Part shown: piece by piece, positions 1 through 5,899 of the stretch
How the letters are laid out: each line of letters starts with the position of its first letter
Position numbering within the stretch: the stretch's first letter is position 1
From: Bacteroidales bacterium
Lineage (GTDB): Bacteria > Bacteroidota > Bacteroidia > Bacteroidales > B18-G4
DNA length: 5,899 nt
Assembly (NCBI GenBank): GCA_023132505.1
Contig: JAGLYE010000111.1
Coordinates: 1 to 5,899, forward strand
Direction: 5' to 3'
Made by a program: the position numbers and the translations under genes
The notes under the pieces: model-generated
Told to the model about the DNA's origin: nothing
The model's input: the letters and a program-made list of their open reading frames with translations, nothing else
Databases searched by the model: none

Positions 1-1541
1 AGATCCGGGTTAACCTCATGCTGAACTTTATAAGGTTTTCCACAGGCATCTATCCGTTCATTTTCATATTCAATATCCTCCCACAGCATCGGTTTTCTGC
101 AATCGGGATCACCGGCACCCCACATGCCTGCCTCATCACCATAATAAACCATGGGTGCACCGGGATAGGTCATTTGAAAAGCGGCCATCATCTTCAGGAG
201 TTGATAATCCTCATCAGAGGGCTTATCTGTCAGATACTTTGGATTCCTTGCCTTTCCGATCCCGAAATAGTCTTCCCATTCGAGGAAGGAAGCAATACCC
301 TTATTTTTAATACGGGATGAGGGACGATCGGTATCATGGCTGCCCAGCAGGTTTTGCATGGCCAGTGAATTATCATATCTATATGCTTCCCGCAATACTT
401 TCAAGCGCTCATCAAATTCACCTGTGGTGATACCATTATTAATAAAGAACTCGCTGCAGATGAAATCAAAATTATAATTCATGACCGCATCAAATTCATC
501 GCCTGAAAGGTATGGCTTCAGTTTCTCCGGGGTATCGATCACCTCCGCTACCAGATATGCATCCGGGTTGATACTCCTGACATGTTTTCTCCAATCTTTC
601 CAGAAAGGATGGCCAACTTCATAAGCAACATCCAGCCGCCAGCCATCTATGCCTTTCAACAGTTCGCCGTCATCGAAAGGATCCATCCACCTTTTGGTAA
701 TATTAAAAATGTATTGCCTGGGGCCATCAACAATGCCTTGTTCATCCTCCCTGAGTTCAGGCATATCCCTTATCCCCCACCATCCCTGGTAGTCGAATTC
801 TGTTCCTGCTTCAGCATTGTTCCAGGAGTGAATAGTGAACCAATCTGCAAAGCGTGATCCCTGTTGCTTTTTCCTCACATCGACAATGGCAAAGTGGTTA
901 AATCCAACATGGTTGAACACCCCGTCGAAGATGATTCGCATGCCACGATGGTGTACTTCTTCTATCAGCTTGAGAGCAAGTTTGTCGGCAGAGGTCCATT
1001 GCCAGGTAGCCGGATCATCAGGCACCTCACTTTCAATGATCTTTCGGTCGCCTGCCGGATCCGGCCCGAAATTCGGGTCAATATGGTGATAAGTGCTGAT
1101 ATCATATTTATGATGGGAAGGAGCCATGAAGACCGGGTTCAGGTATATTGCCTCTACACCCAACTCCTGCAGGTAGTCAAGTTTATCAATAATCCCCTGC
1201 AGGTCACCGCCATACCGTCTCCGGGTGATATTATACCAGATGTCTTCGCCATTAGCTTTTTCATAATCCTGCATAGCATACCAATCACTGTTCCAGGGAT
1301 GTACTTCCCAGGGCTCCCGCAATTCATGAGGCCAGCAACCTTCCTGGTCAGCAAGCACCGGATCATTGCCGGTGTCACCATTCCTGAATCGTTCGGGGAA
1401 GATCTGGTACCAGACAACACCCTTCGCCCATTCCGGCACACCTTCAATTGCAGGATCAGCAGAAACTTTTTTCCGGCTTTGTTGTTCATCACATGAGGCC
1501 ATCATAATCAAAGAAATCAAAAAAAACAGGTAAATACGCAT
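1..1541 (-). CDS. GH13 alpha-amylase-family lipoprotein, neopullulanase/cyclomaltodextrinase type (3' end outside window)
   Basis: The reverse strand is open from ATG at 1541 to the left edge (513 codons plus 2 bases); an in-frame TGA two codons upstream fixes this start. Residues 1-17 form a lipoprotein signal (MASC, lipid Cys17). The GH13 (beta/alpha)8 barrel starts near residue 42 with VVWYQIFPERF. Conserved regions: DGVFNH (206-211); GWRLDVA, nucleophile Asp304; VAEVID, acid/base Glu333; GSHDTDR, transition-state Asp403; then MVYYGDEAGMWG (464-475) and DPDCRKPMLW (478-487). The last two motifs and the insert around residues 158-182 are typical of cyclomaltodextrinase/neopullulanase enzymes, but the usual N-terminal starch-binding domain is absent, so the protein is nearly all barrel. 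Expected role: hydrolysis of alpha-1,4-glucans or maltodextrins outside the cytoplasm. Probably under 100 C-terminal residues are missing. Family is sure; exact substrate and inner- versus outer-membrane placement are inferred. It is divergent from the two cytoplasmic enzyme genes. Confidence 0.93.
   Translation of the reverse strand, partial: MRIYLFFLISLIMMASCDEQQSRKKVSADPAIEGVPEWAKGVVWYQIFPERFRNGDTGNDPVLADQEGCWPHELREPWEVHPWNSDWYAMQDYEKANGEDIWYNITRRRYGGDLQGIIDKLDYLQELGVEAIYLNPVFMAPSHHKYDISTYHHIDPNFGPDPAGDRKIIESEVPDDPATWQWTSADKLALKLIEEVHHRGMRIIFDGVFNHVGFNHFAIVDVRKKQQGSRFADWFTIHSWNNAEAGTEFDYQGWWGIRDMPELREDEQGIVDGPRQYIFNITKRWMDPFDDGELLKGIDGWRLDVAYEVGHPFWKDWRKHVRSINPDAYLVAEVIDTPEKLKPYLSGDEFDAVMNYNFDFICSEFFINNGITTGEFDERLKVLREAYRYDNSLAMQNLLGSHDTDRPSSRIKNKGIASFLEWEDYFGIGKARNPKYLTDKPSDEDYQLLKMMAAFQMTYPGAPMVYYGDEAGMWGAGDPDCRKPMLWEDIEYENERIDACGKPYKVQHEVNPD
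1491..1541 (-). other. Lipoprotein signal peptide with lipobox of the GH13 enzyme
   Basis: The first 17 codons encode Met-Arg, a hydrophobic stretch (IYLFFLISLIM) and then MASC, with Cys17 as the likely lipidated residue after signal peptidase II cleavage. The residues after the cysteine are Asp-Glu-Gln-Gln. Acidic residues directly after the cysteine resemble the lipoprotein export signals that send Bacteroidota lipoproteins to the cell surface, so a surface position like that of SusG is possible but not proven. The lipobox has Met rather than Leu at position -3, a tolerated variation. Confidence 0.8.
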
Positions 1542-1672
1542 AATTCAGTAATATTGATCAAAATTGCGAAATATTCTCGAGATTGCGGTATTGATACAGA
1601 ATAATTTATTGTCTTCAATACCTCAAATCTGCCTGCTTATATTAATTTTGAAGCCCATTATCGTGAAAGCTT
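1542..1672. promoter_or_regulatory. Divergent intergenic regulatory region
   Basis: This 131-bp AT-rich stretch separates the starts of the two divergent GH13 genes and must hold both promoters. The plus-strand -7 box is listed separately. On the minus strand, CAATTTTG (plus positions 1559-1566) is one base from the TAnnTTTG consensus and lies 18 bases upstream of the lipoprotein start; it is a weak candidate. Possible operator-like marks are the palindromes TTGATCAA (1554-1561) and TCTCGAGA (1575-1582), and repeats of TATTGAT (1552-1558, 1589-1595) and ATTGCG (1563-1568, 1582-1587). Repeats this short can occur by chance. No regulator gene is present in the window. Confidence 0.55.
1643..1650 (+). 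promoter_or_regulatory. Bacteroidota-type -7 promoter element (TAATTTTG)
   Basis: TAATTTTG matches the Bacteroidota sigma-ABfr -7 consensus TAnnTTTG exactly and ends 22 bases before the ATG at 1673, implying a leader of roughly 15-18 bases. I do not find a well-spaced -33 TTG; the nearest upstream TTG (1609-1611) is about 31 bases away, longer than the usual gap of about 20. The box would drive the two-gene plus-strand operon. Confidence 0.5.
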
Positions 1673-3403
1673 ATGAAAGATCCCAAAAGTAAAATGACAA
1701 GCATCTGGCAAAAGCTGTATTCTGAGGATGATTCAGAAATGCTCAGCAGCTTCATTGGACAATTAGATGCTACCAAAAAACAGATCAGTTTTCCTCCCCG
1801 GGAGGAAGAATGGTATAAAGATGCCATAGTTTATTCCCTCTATGTAGATCTTTTCAATAAGGATTTTCCCGGATTGGAACAAAAGCTTGACTATCTGCAG
1901 AAATTGGGAGTCAATTGTCTATGGCTGCTGCCAATACTTGATTCTCCCGGCAAGGATGCGGGTTTCGACATTAAGGATTACCGCAGCATCCGCCCCGACC
2001 TGCTGGGTCTTGCCTGGGATGCCTCCAATGATGAAAAAGCCGTTGTCTTTGCAAATTTTCTGGAGAAAGCACATAGCAAAGGAATCAGGGTGATCTTTGA
2101 TATTGCCATTAACCATACTTCCGACCAGCATCCCTGGTTCCTGGAATCCAGGAAATCTACTGACAACCCTTACAGAGAATATTATATCTGGGCAGAGGAC
2201 GACAAAGGCTATCACGATGCGCGCATCATCTTTGAGGGCTTATGCGAAAGTAACTGGGAGAAAGACGGGGAACATTATTTTTTTCACCGCTTCTTCGAGT
2301 TCCAGCCCGATCTGAACTATCGTAACCCTGAGGTGCTGATTGCCATGGCAGAGAATCTTATTTTCTGGCTTAAACTTGGTGTAGATGGTTTCCGTGCCGA
2401 TGCGATCCCCTATCTGTGGAAAGAGGAAGGCACAGAATGTGAAAACCTTCCCCAAACCCACCTGCTGGTGAAATTTTTCAGGGCCGTGCTGGATCACCTA
2501 AGGCCGGAAACCCTTCTTCTGGCAGAAGCCTGCCAGAAGCCTGATAAAGTCGTTAAATATTTTGGTGAAGGGGATGAATGCCACGCCGGATATCATTTCC
2601 CGCTAATGCCCCAGATGTTCAAATCACTGCATATGCAGAGCAGTTCTCCGGTAAGGGATGTACTCAGCAAAGAAGTGACACCTGACATCCCTGAGGAAAG
2701 TCAGTGGTTTACCTTCCTCCGCTGTCACGATGAGCTCAGCCTTGAACTGGTTTACGTTACCGAGGAGGACCGAAAATACATACATGACAATTACTGCTTA
2801 GAGCCTGAATGGAATTTTCGCCTTGGCCAGGGAGTATCGGCCCGGCTGTCGGAGCTTATGAAGCGGGATCCCGACAGCATTGGGCTTGCCTATGCCATGA
2901 TGCTTTCCCTCCCGGGAACACCGGTGATCTATTATGGAGATGAATTTGGCAAGCTCAACGACAAGGAATATTATGAAGAACAGATCAAGCTTACCGGAAA
3001 GGACGACACACGCTTTCTGGTGCGTGGCAAACTCGACTGGGAACAGATAGAAAAAGACCTGAATGATCCGGAATCCTTTTCTTCCAAAGTGTATAAGCAA
3101 ATCAGCCTGATGATCAATACACGCAAAAATTACCTGAGCTTCGGGAGGGGTAAACTGGATATGATCGAAGTATCAGATCCTGATGGAAACAAGGTGGAAG
3201 AGGTCATGGGATATTACAGGACCTATTCCTGCAACCGCATCCTGGTTCTGTTGAATTTATCGTATAAGGACATGCCGATCAGCCTGCCCTTTTCAAGGCT
3301 GAAGATTTACAAGCAGGATATGCTCGGACAGCAGCTTGCAATTGATGTTGATAATAAATCCCTTAACATTCCGTCCAGGGGATATTATTGGTTTTATGTT
3401 TAA
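1673..3403 (+). CDS. Cytoplasmic GH13 alpha-glucosyltransferase/glucosidase related to trehalose synthase
   Basis: A complete 576-residue protein with no signal peptide, so cytoplasmic. After a polar leader of about 45 residues, the GH13 barrel starts at WYKDAIVYSLYVDLF (47-61). Conserved regions: DIAINHTSDQHPWF (143-156); GFRADAIPYL, nucleophile Asp243; LLLAEACQ, acid/base Glu285; LRCHDELSLE, transition-state Asp353; and LPGTPVIYYGDE (413-424). HRFFEFQPDLNYRNP (205-219), the EGTECENLPQTH stretch (252-263) and YFGEGDECHAGYHFPLMP (296-313) are hallmarks of the trehalose synthase group (maltose alpha-D-glucosyltransferase, which interconverts maltose and trehalose). Residues from about 500 form the C-terminal beta-sandwich. 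Oddities: Cys351 stands where trehalose synthases have Asn (RNHDE), and after YYGDE the usual RTPMQW is replaced by DDTRFLVRGKLDW (444-456). Specificity may therefore be altered: a mutase, alpha-glucosidase or transglucosidase are all possible. It is probably first in an operon with the next gene, 9 bp downstream. There is no Shine-Dalgarno sequence; Met8 is a possible alternative start. Confidence 0.95.
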   Translation: MKDPKSKMTSIWQKLYSEDDSEMLSSFIGQLDATKKQISFPPREEEWYKDAIVYSLYVDLFNKDFPGLEQKLDYLQKLGVNCLWLLPILDSPGKDAGFDIKDYRSIRPDLLGLAWDASNDEKAVVFANFLEKAHSKGIRVIFDIAINHTSDQHPWFLESRKSTDNPYREYYIWAEDDKGYHDARIIFEGLCESNWEKDGEHYFFHRFFEFQPDLNYRNPEVLIAMAENLIFWLKLGVDGFRADAIPYLWKEEGTECENLPQTHLLVKFFRAVLDHLRPETLLLAEACQKPDKVVKYFGEGDECHAGYHFPLMPQMFKSLHMQSSSPVRDVLSKEVTPDIPEESQWFTFLRCHDELSLELVYVTEEDRKYIHDNYCLEPEWNFRLGQGVSARLSELMKRDPDSIGLAYAMMLSLPGTPVIYYGDEFGKLNDKEYYEEQIKLTGKDDTRFLVRGKLDWEQIEKDLNDPESFSSKVYKQISLMINTRKNYLSFGRGKLDMIEVSDPDGNKVEEVMGYYRTYSCNRILVLLNLSYKDMPISLPFSRLKIYKQDMLGQQLAIDVDNKSLNIPSRGYYWFYV

Positions 3404-3412
3404 GATAAGCAC

Positions 3413-4132
3413 ATGAAAGACAAATTCTTTAATGCAGTCATTTTCGACCTCGACGGCGTGATTACTCAAACAGCTTTGGTGCACAGCCAGGCCTGGAAAC
3501 AGATGTTTGATGATTATCTCAGTGAAAGGGAAGCAAAATACGGGGAGCCTTTCCGGGAGTTCTCTCACCAGAGTGATTACCTTCCCTATGTTGATGGCAA
3601 GCCCAGGTACAAGGGGGTACAATCCTTCCTGGAATCGAGGGGAATTAAACTTTCTTTCGGGGATCCGGAGGACAAGCCTGATACCGAAAGCGTTTGCGGG
3701 ATCGGAAACCGTAAGAATATTGTCTTTAACAGGATACTGGATGAAGAAGGTGTAAAAGTATATTCCTCTACTGTCGAACTGATACACACATTAAAAGAAA
3801 AGAGCATCCATGTTGGCGTGGCCTCCTCCAGCAAAAACTGCAAGCAGGTACTCGAAGCAGCAGGTCTGCTCGATCTCATGGAAACCCGCATCGACGGCGT
3901 AGTCTCTGCTGAATTGGGATTGCAGGGGAAGCCTGAACCCGATATCTTCACTACCGCTGCCGACCGGCTTGGGGTTAGCTACGACCGGGCAGTTGTTGTA
4001 GAAGACGCCGTTTCCGGCGTACAGGCAGGAAAAAAAGGTAATTTCGGACTGGTACTTGGAATAGCAAGAGAAGACAATCGCCAGGAATTATTGGTCGGCG
4101 GGGCCGATATCGTGGTTGCAGACATCTCGGAA
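3413..4132 (+). other. HAD beta-phosphoglucomutase domain of the fusion
   Basis: Codons 1-240 are a full-length HAD domain by family standards, with all four motifs intact: Asp12/Asp14, Ser138-140, Lys173 and Glu197/Asp198. The residue before the last Thr of motif I is Gln (ITQTA) where many beta-phosphoglucomutases have Asp (ITDTA). Nothing suggests decay, so it is expected to act on beta-glucose 1-phosphate made by the attached GH65 domain. Confidence 0.88.
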
Positions 4133-5899
4133 ATAGGCTTCGATGGCATTGAAGAATGGTTTGAAGAAGGACTTCCAAAGGATAACTGGGACCTTGTATA
4201 TTATGGATATGACCCTGCGAAGGAGAGAACAAGGGAATCTTTGCTTACACTCGGTAATGGTTACTTCGGTACACGCGGTTCCCTTGAAGAATCCCGGGCA
4301 GACGAGCATCATTACCCGGCCACTTATATGGCAGGGCTCTATAACAGGCTGAGCTCGGATGTTGCAGGCAAAGATATAGTAAATGAAGATTTTGTCAATG
4401 TTACAAACTGGACACAGGTCAGTTTCCGCATCGATGGTGATGAATGGTTCGACATTGACAAAGCAGAGATCATGAGTATGCGCAGGCGCTTGCACATCGA
4501 CAGTGGGATCCTCTGCCGCAAGTTGATCATTCGTGATGCAAAGGGACGTGAAACCTCGGTCAGGAGCAGGCGCATTGTCAGTATGGATGATCCACACCTT
4601 GGAATACTCAGATACTGCGTTACCCCATTGAATTACAAAGGACATATTGAGATCAGAACTGAGCTGAACGGGACACACATTAATGATGGCGTGGAGCGCT
4701 ACCGCACACTCAATCAAAAACATTTAGAGGCTGTCAATGAAGGTTCAGGTGATAAGATTCAGTATGTAGAAGTCAAGACCACCCAATCTGACATTCATAT
4801 TGCCATGGCATCCCGCATCGACGCGCAGAAGGGAAATGAAACAGCAATTGATTATGAACATTTCCTTGAAACCGGAAAAGCTGTAACAGTGATATCCTGC
4901 GAAGTTGACAAGGATGAATCCTTTGACCTTGTCAAGACCACTGCTATATACAAGTCTTATGATGAAGGGATCAATGATACTCTGGCGGCAGCTATCAAAA
5001 AGGCAGAACAGGCAGGAGATTTCAGCACCCTCGTGGAAAAATCCGCAGCATCCTGGAAAACCATATGGGATAAGGCCGGCATCCGGCTGGAAGGAGATCG
5101 CCTTTCACAGAAATTGCTTAATCTGCACATTTATCATATGATGGGGACCATCTCTCCACACAATGCCATGATCGATGCCGGAATCCCGGCCAGGGGACTG
5201 CACGGGGAAGCCTATCGTGGCCATATTTTCTGGGATGAGATCTATATTTTGCCATTCTATTACATGCATTTTCCGGAAGCAGCCAGGTCGGTGCTGATGT
5301 ATCGCTATAATCGGCTGGCCGAAGCCCGCAAATATGCCTCAGCAAATAATGAAAAGGGAGCTATGTTCCCATGGCAGAGCGGAAGTGATGGCAGGGAAGA
5401 AACACAGCTTATCCACCTTAACCCCTTGTCAGGGAAATGGGGAGATGACCACAGCGCCCTGCAGCGTCATGTTTCACTGGCAATAGCATACAATACAATT
5501 CAATATGGGCATTATACCGGCGATAAGGTATTCATGGAAAAATACGGTGCCGAACTCCTCACTGAGATCTGCAGTTTCTGGGCCGGCAAGGCCGTGAAAG
5601 ATGAAAAAAGCGGAAGGTACAGTATCAGCGGAGTGATGGGGCCTGACGAATTCCATGAAAAACATCCCGGCAGTAATACCTATGGACTAAAAGACAATGC
5701 ATATACCAACCTGATGAGTATCTGGGTCATCAATAAGACACTAAGCATCCTTGATTCCATGAGTGAGCCGAAGAGGAAAAGTCTTTTTAATAAGATCAAT
5801 TTCCAGGAAGCCGAGATGGAACACTGGCGCGAGATCATACAACATATGAACCTGGCCATCTCTGATGAAGGTATCATAGCCCAGTATGATGGTTACTTC
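3413..5899 (+). CDS. Fused beta-phosphoglucomutase (HAD) - GH65 disaccharide phosphorylase (3' end outside window)
   Basis: One frame stays open for 829 codons to the right edge. Residues 1 to about 240 are a HAD-superfamily beta-phosphoglucomutase: FDLDGVIT with nucleophile Asp12 and acid/base Asp14, a cap with YVDGKPRYKGV (59-69) and GIGNRKN (96-102), ASSS (137-140), Lys173 in GKPEPD, and VVVEDAVSG with Glu197-Asp198. From about residue 259 a GH65 protein follows: N-terminal beta-sandwich with LTLGNGYFGTRGS (278-290), a helical linker, and an (alpha/alpha)6 barrel with RGLHGEAYRGHIFWDE (594-609), FPWQSGSDG (652-660) and VMGPDEFH (741-748), where Glu746 is the expected general acid. GH65 phosphorylases split alpha-linked glucose disaccharides with phosphate, inverting to beta-glucose 1-phosphate, which the HAD part would turn into glucose 6-phosphate. 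The substrate (maltose, trehalose, kojibiose, nigerose) is not decidable; hydrolysis is possible but less likely given the fused mutase. Roughly 170-200 residues are missing. Confidence 0.95.
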   Translation, partial: MKDKFFNAVIFDLDGVITQTALVHSQAWKQMFDDYLSEREAKYGEPFREFSHQSDYLPYVDGKPRYKGVQSFLESRGIKLSFGDPEDKPDTESVCGIGNRKNIVFNRILDEEGVKVYSSTVELIHTLKEKSIHVGVASSSKNCKQVLEAAGLLDLMETRIDGVVSAELGLQGKPEPDIFTTAADRLGVSYDRAVVVEDAVSGVQAGKKGNFGLVLGIAREDNRQELLVGGADIVVADISEIGFDGIEEWFEEGLPKDNWDLVYYGYDPAKERTRESLLTLGNGYFGTRGSLEESRADEHHYPATYMAGLYNRLSSDVAGKDIVNEDFVNVTNWTQVSFRIDGDEWFDIDKAEIMSMRRRLHIDSGILCRKLIIRDAKGRETSVRSRRIVSMDDPHLGILRYCVTPLNYKGHIEIRTELNGTHINDGVERYRTLNQKHLEAVNEGSGDKIQYVEVKTTQSDIHIAMASRIDAQKGNETAIDYEHFLETGKAVTVISCEVDKDESFDLVKTTAIYKSYDEGINDTLAAAIKKAEQAGDFSTLVEKSAASWKTIWDKAGIRLEGDRLSQKLLNLHIYHMMGTISPHNAMIDAGIPARGLHGEAYRGHIFWDEIYILPFYYMHFPEAARSVLMYRYNRLAEARKYASANNEKGAMFPWQSGSDGREETQLIHLNPLSGKWGDDHSALQRHVSLAIAYNTIQYGHYTGDKVFMEKYGAELLTEICSFWAGKAVKDEKSGRYSISGVMGPDEFHEKHPGSNTYGLKDNAYTNLMSIWVINKTLSILDSMSEPKRKSLFNKINFQEAEMEHWREIIQHMNLAISDEGIIAQYDGYF
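4187..5899 (+). other. GH65 domain of the fusion (incomplete at window edge)
   Basis: From codon 259 (NWDLVYYGYDP) onwards the protein follows the GH65 plan: beta-sandwich to about residue 520, linker to about 565, then the catalytic helical barrel. General acid Glu746 is in GPDEFH. The RGLHGEAYRGHIFWDE and QRHVSLAIAYN (684-694) stretches resemble, from memory, GH65 proteins often encoded beside or fused to a HAD mutase, rather than the classical lactobacillus maltose phosphorylases. The phosphate-binding loop lies near or past the right edge, so phosphorylase versus hydrolase cannot be settled here. Confidence 0.85.

Noticed and set aside
1154..1492. Minus-strand open frame of 112 codons beginning MMNNKAGKK
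   Set aside because: It lies in another frame of the same strand as the GH13 lipoprotein gene, whose own frame runs off the window edge; it shows no family features.
864..1496. Plus-strand open frame of 210 codons opposite the GH13 lipoprotein gene
   Set aside because: The opposite strand carries a continuous GH13 reading frame with all catalytic motifs; this frame has no recognisable domain and is a shadow.
1575..1582. TCTCGAGA palindrome as a terminator stem or recombination site
   Set aside because: The palindrome does not extend beyond 8 bases, has no loop or T-tract, and no second copy is present; at most it is a weak operator candidate.
3404..3412. Possible terminator or promoter between the two plus-strand genes
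   Set aside because: The gap is only 9 bases, with no room for a hairpin terminator and no -7 element; the genes are best read as co-transcribed.
3293..3787. Minus-strand open frame of 164 codons spanning the end of the GH13 gene and the start of the fusion
   Set aside because: It runs antisense across two well-supported coding regions and has no recognisable motif.
4088..4723. Minus-strand open frame of 211 codons opposite the HAD-GH65 fusion
   Set aside because: It overlaps the HAD-GH65 junction and the GH65 N-terminal domain, which are clearly coding on the plus strand; its translation looks like a random Cys/Ile-rich shadow.

Overview
The window looks like part of an alpha-glucan / alpha-glucoside utilisation locus from a member of the Bacteroidota. 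Three things suggest this: an exact TAnnTTTG promoter -7 element in front of the second gene, no purine-rich Shine-Dalgarno sequence in front of any of the three genes, and a GH13 enzyme carrying a lipoprotein signal. The genus cannot be told from the sequence. There are three protein genes, two of them cut by the window edges, arranged around one divergent intergenic region.

Layout. Bases 1-1541 (minus strand) hold the first 513 codons of a GH13 alpha-amylase-family lipoprotein of neopullulanase/cyclomaltodextrinase type; its C-terminus lies beyond the left edge. Bases 1542-1672 are a 131-bp AT-rich divergent regulatory region. Bases 1673-3403 (plus) hold a complete 576-aa cytoplasmic GH13 protein related to trehalose synthases (maltose glucosylmutases). 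After a 9-bp gap, bases 3413-5899 (plus) hold the first 829 codons of one polypeptide that joins an N-terminal HAD-type beta-phosphoglucomutase to a glycoside hydrolase family 65 (GH65) phosphorylase-like enzyme; its end lies beyond the right edge. I see no RNA genes, mobile elements, CRISPR or long repeats.

How the genes may work together (inference from families). The exported lipoprotein would cut alpha-glucans or maltodextrins outside the cytoplasm. Short alpha-glucosides would be imported by a transporter not in this window. The cytoplasmic GH13 protein could rearrange or hydrolyse the disaccharide. The GH65 domain would split an alpha-linked disaccharide with phosphate to give beta-glucose 1-phosphate, and the fused HAD domain would convert that to glucose 6-phosphate for glycolysis. 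The most notable features are the HAD-GH65 fusion and the departure of the second GH13 from the usual trehalose synthase sequence after its YYGDE motif. The actual disaccharide handled by this set cannot be read from the sequence.
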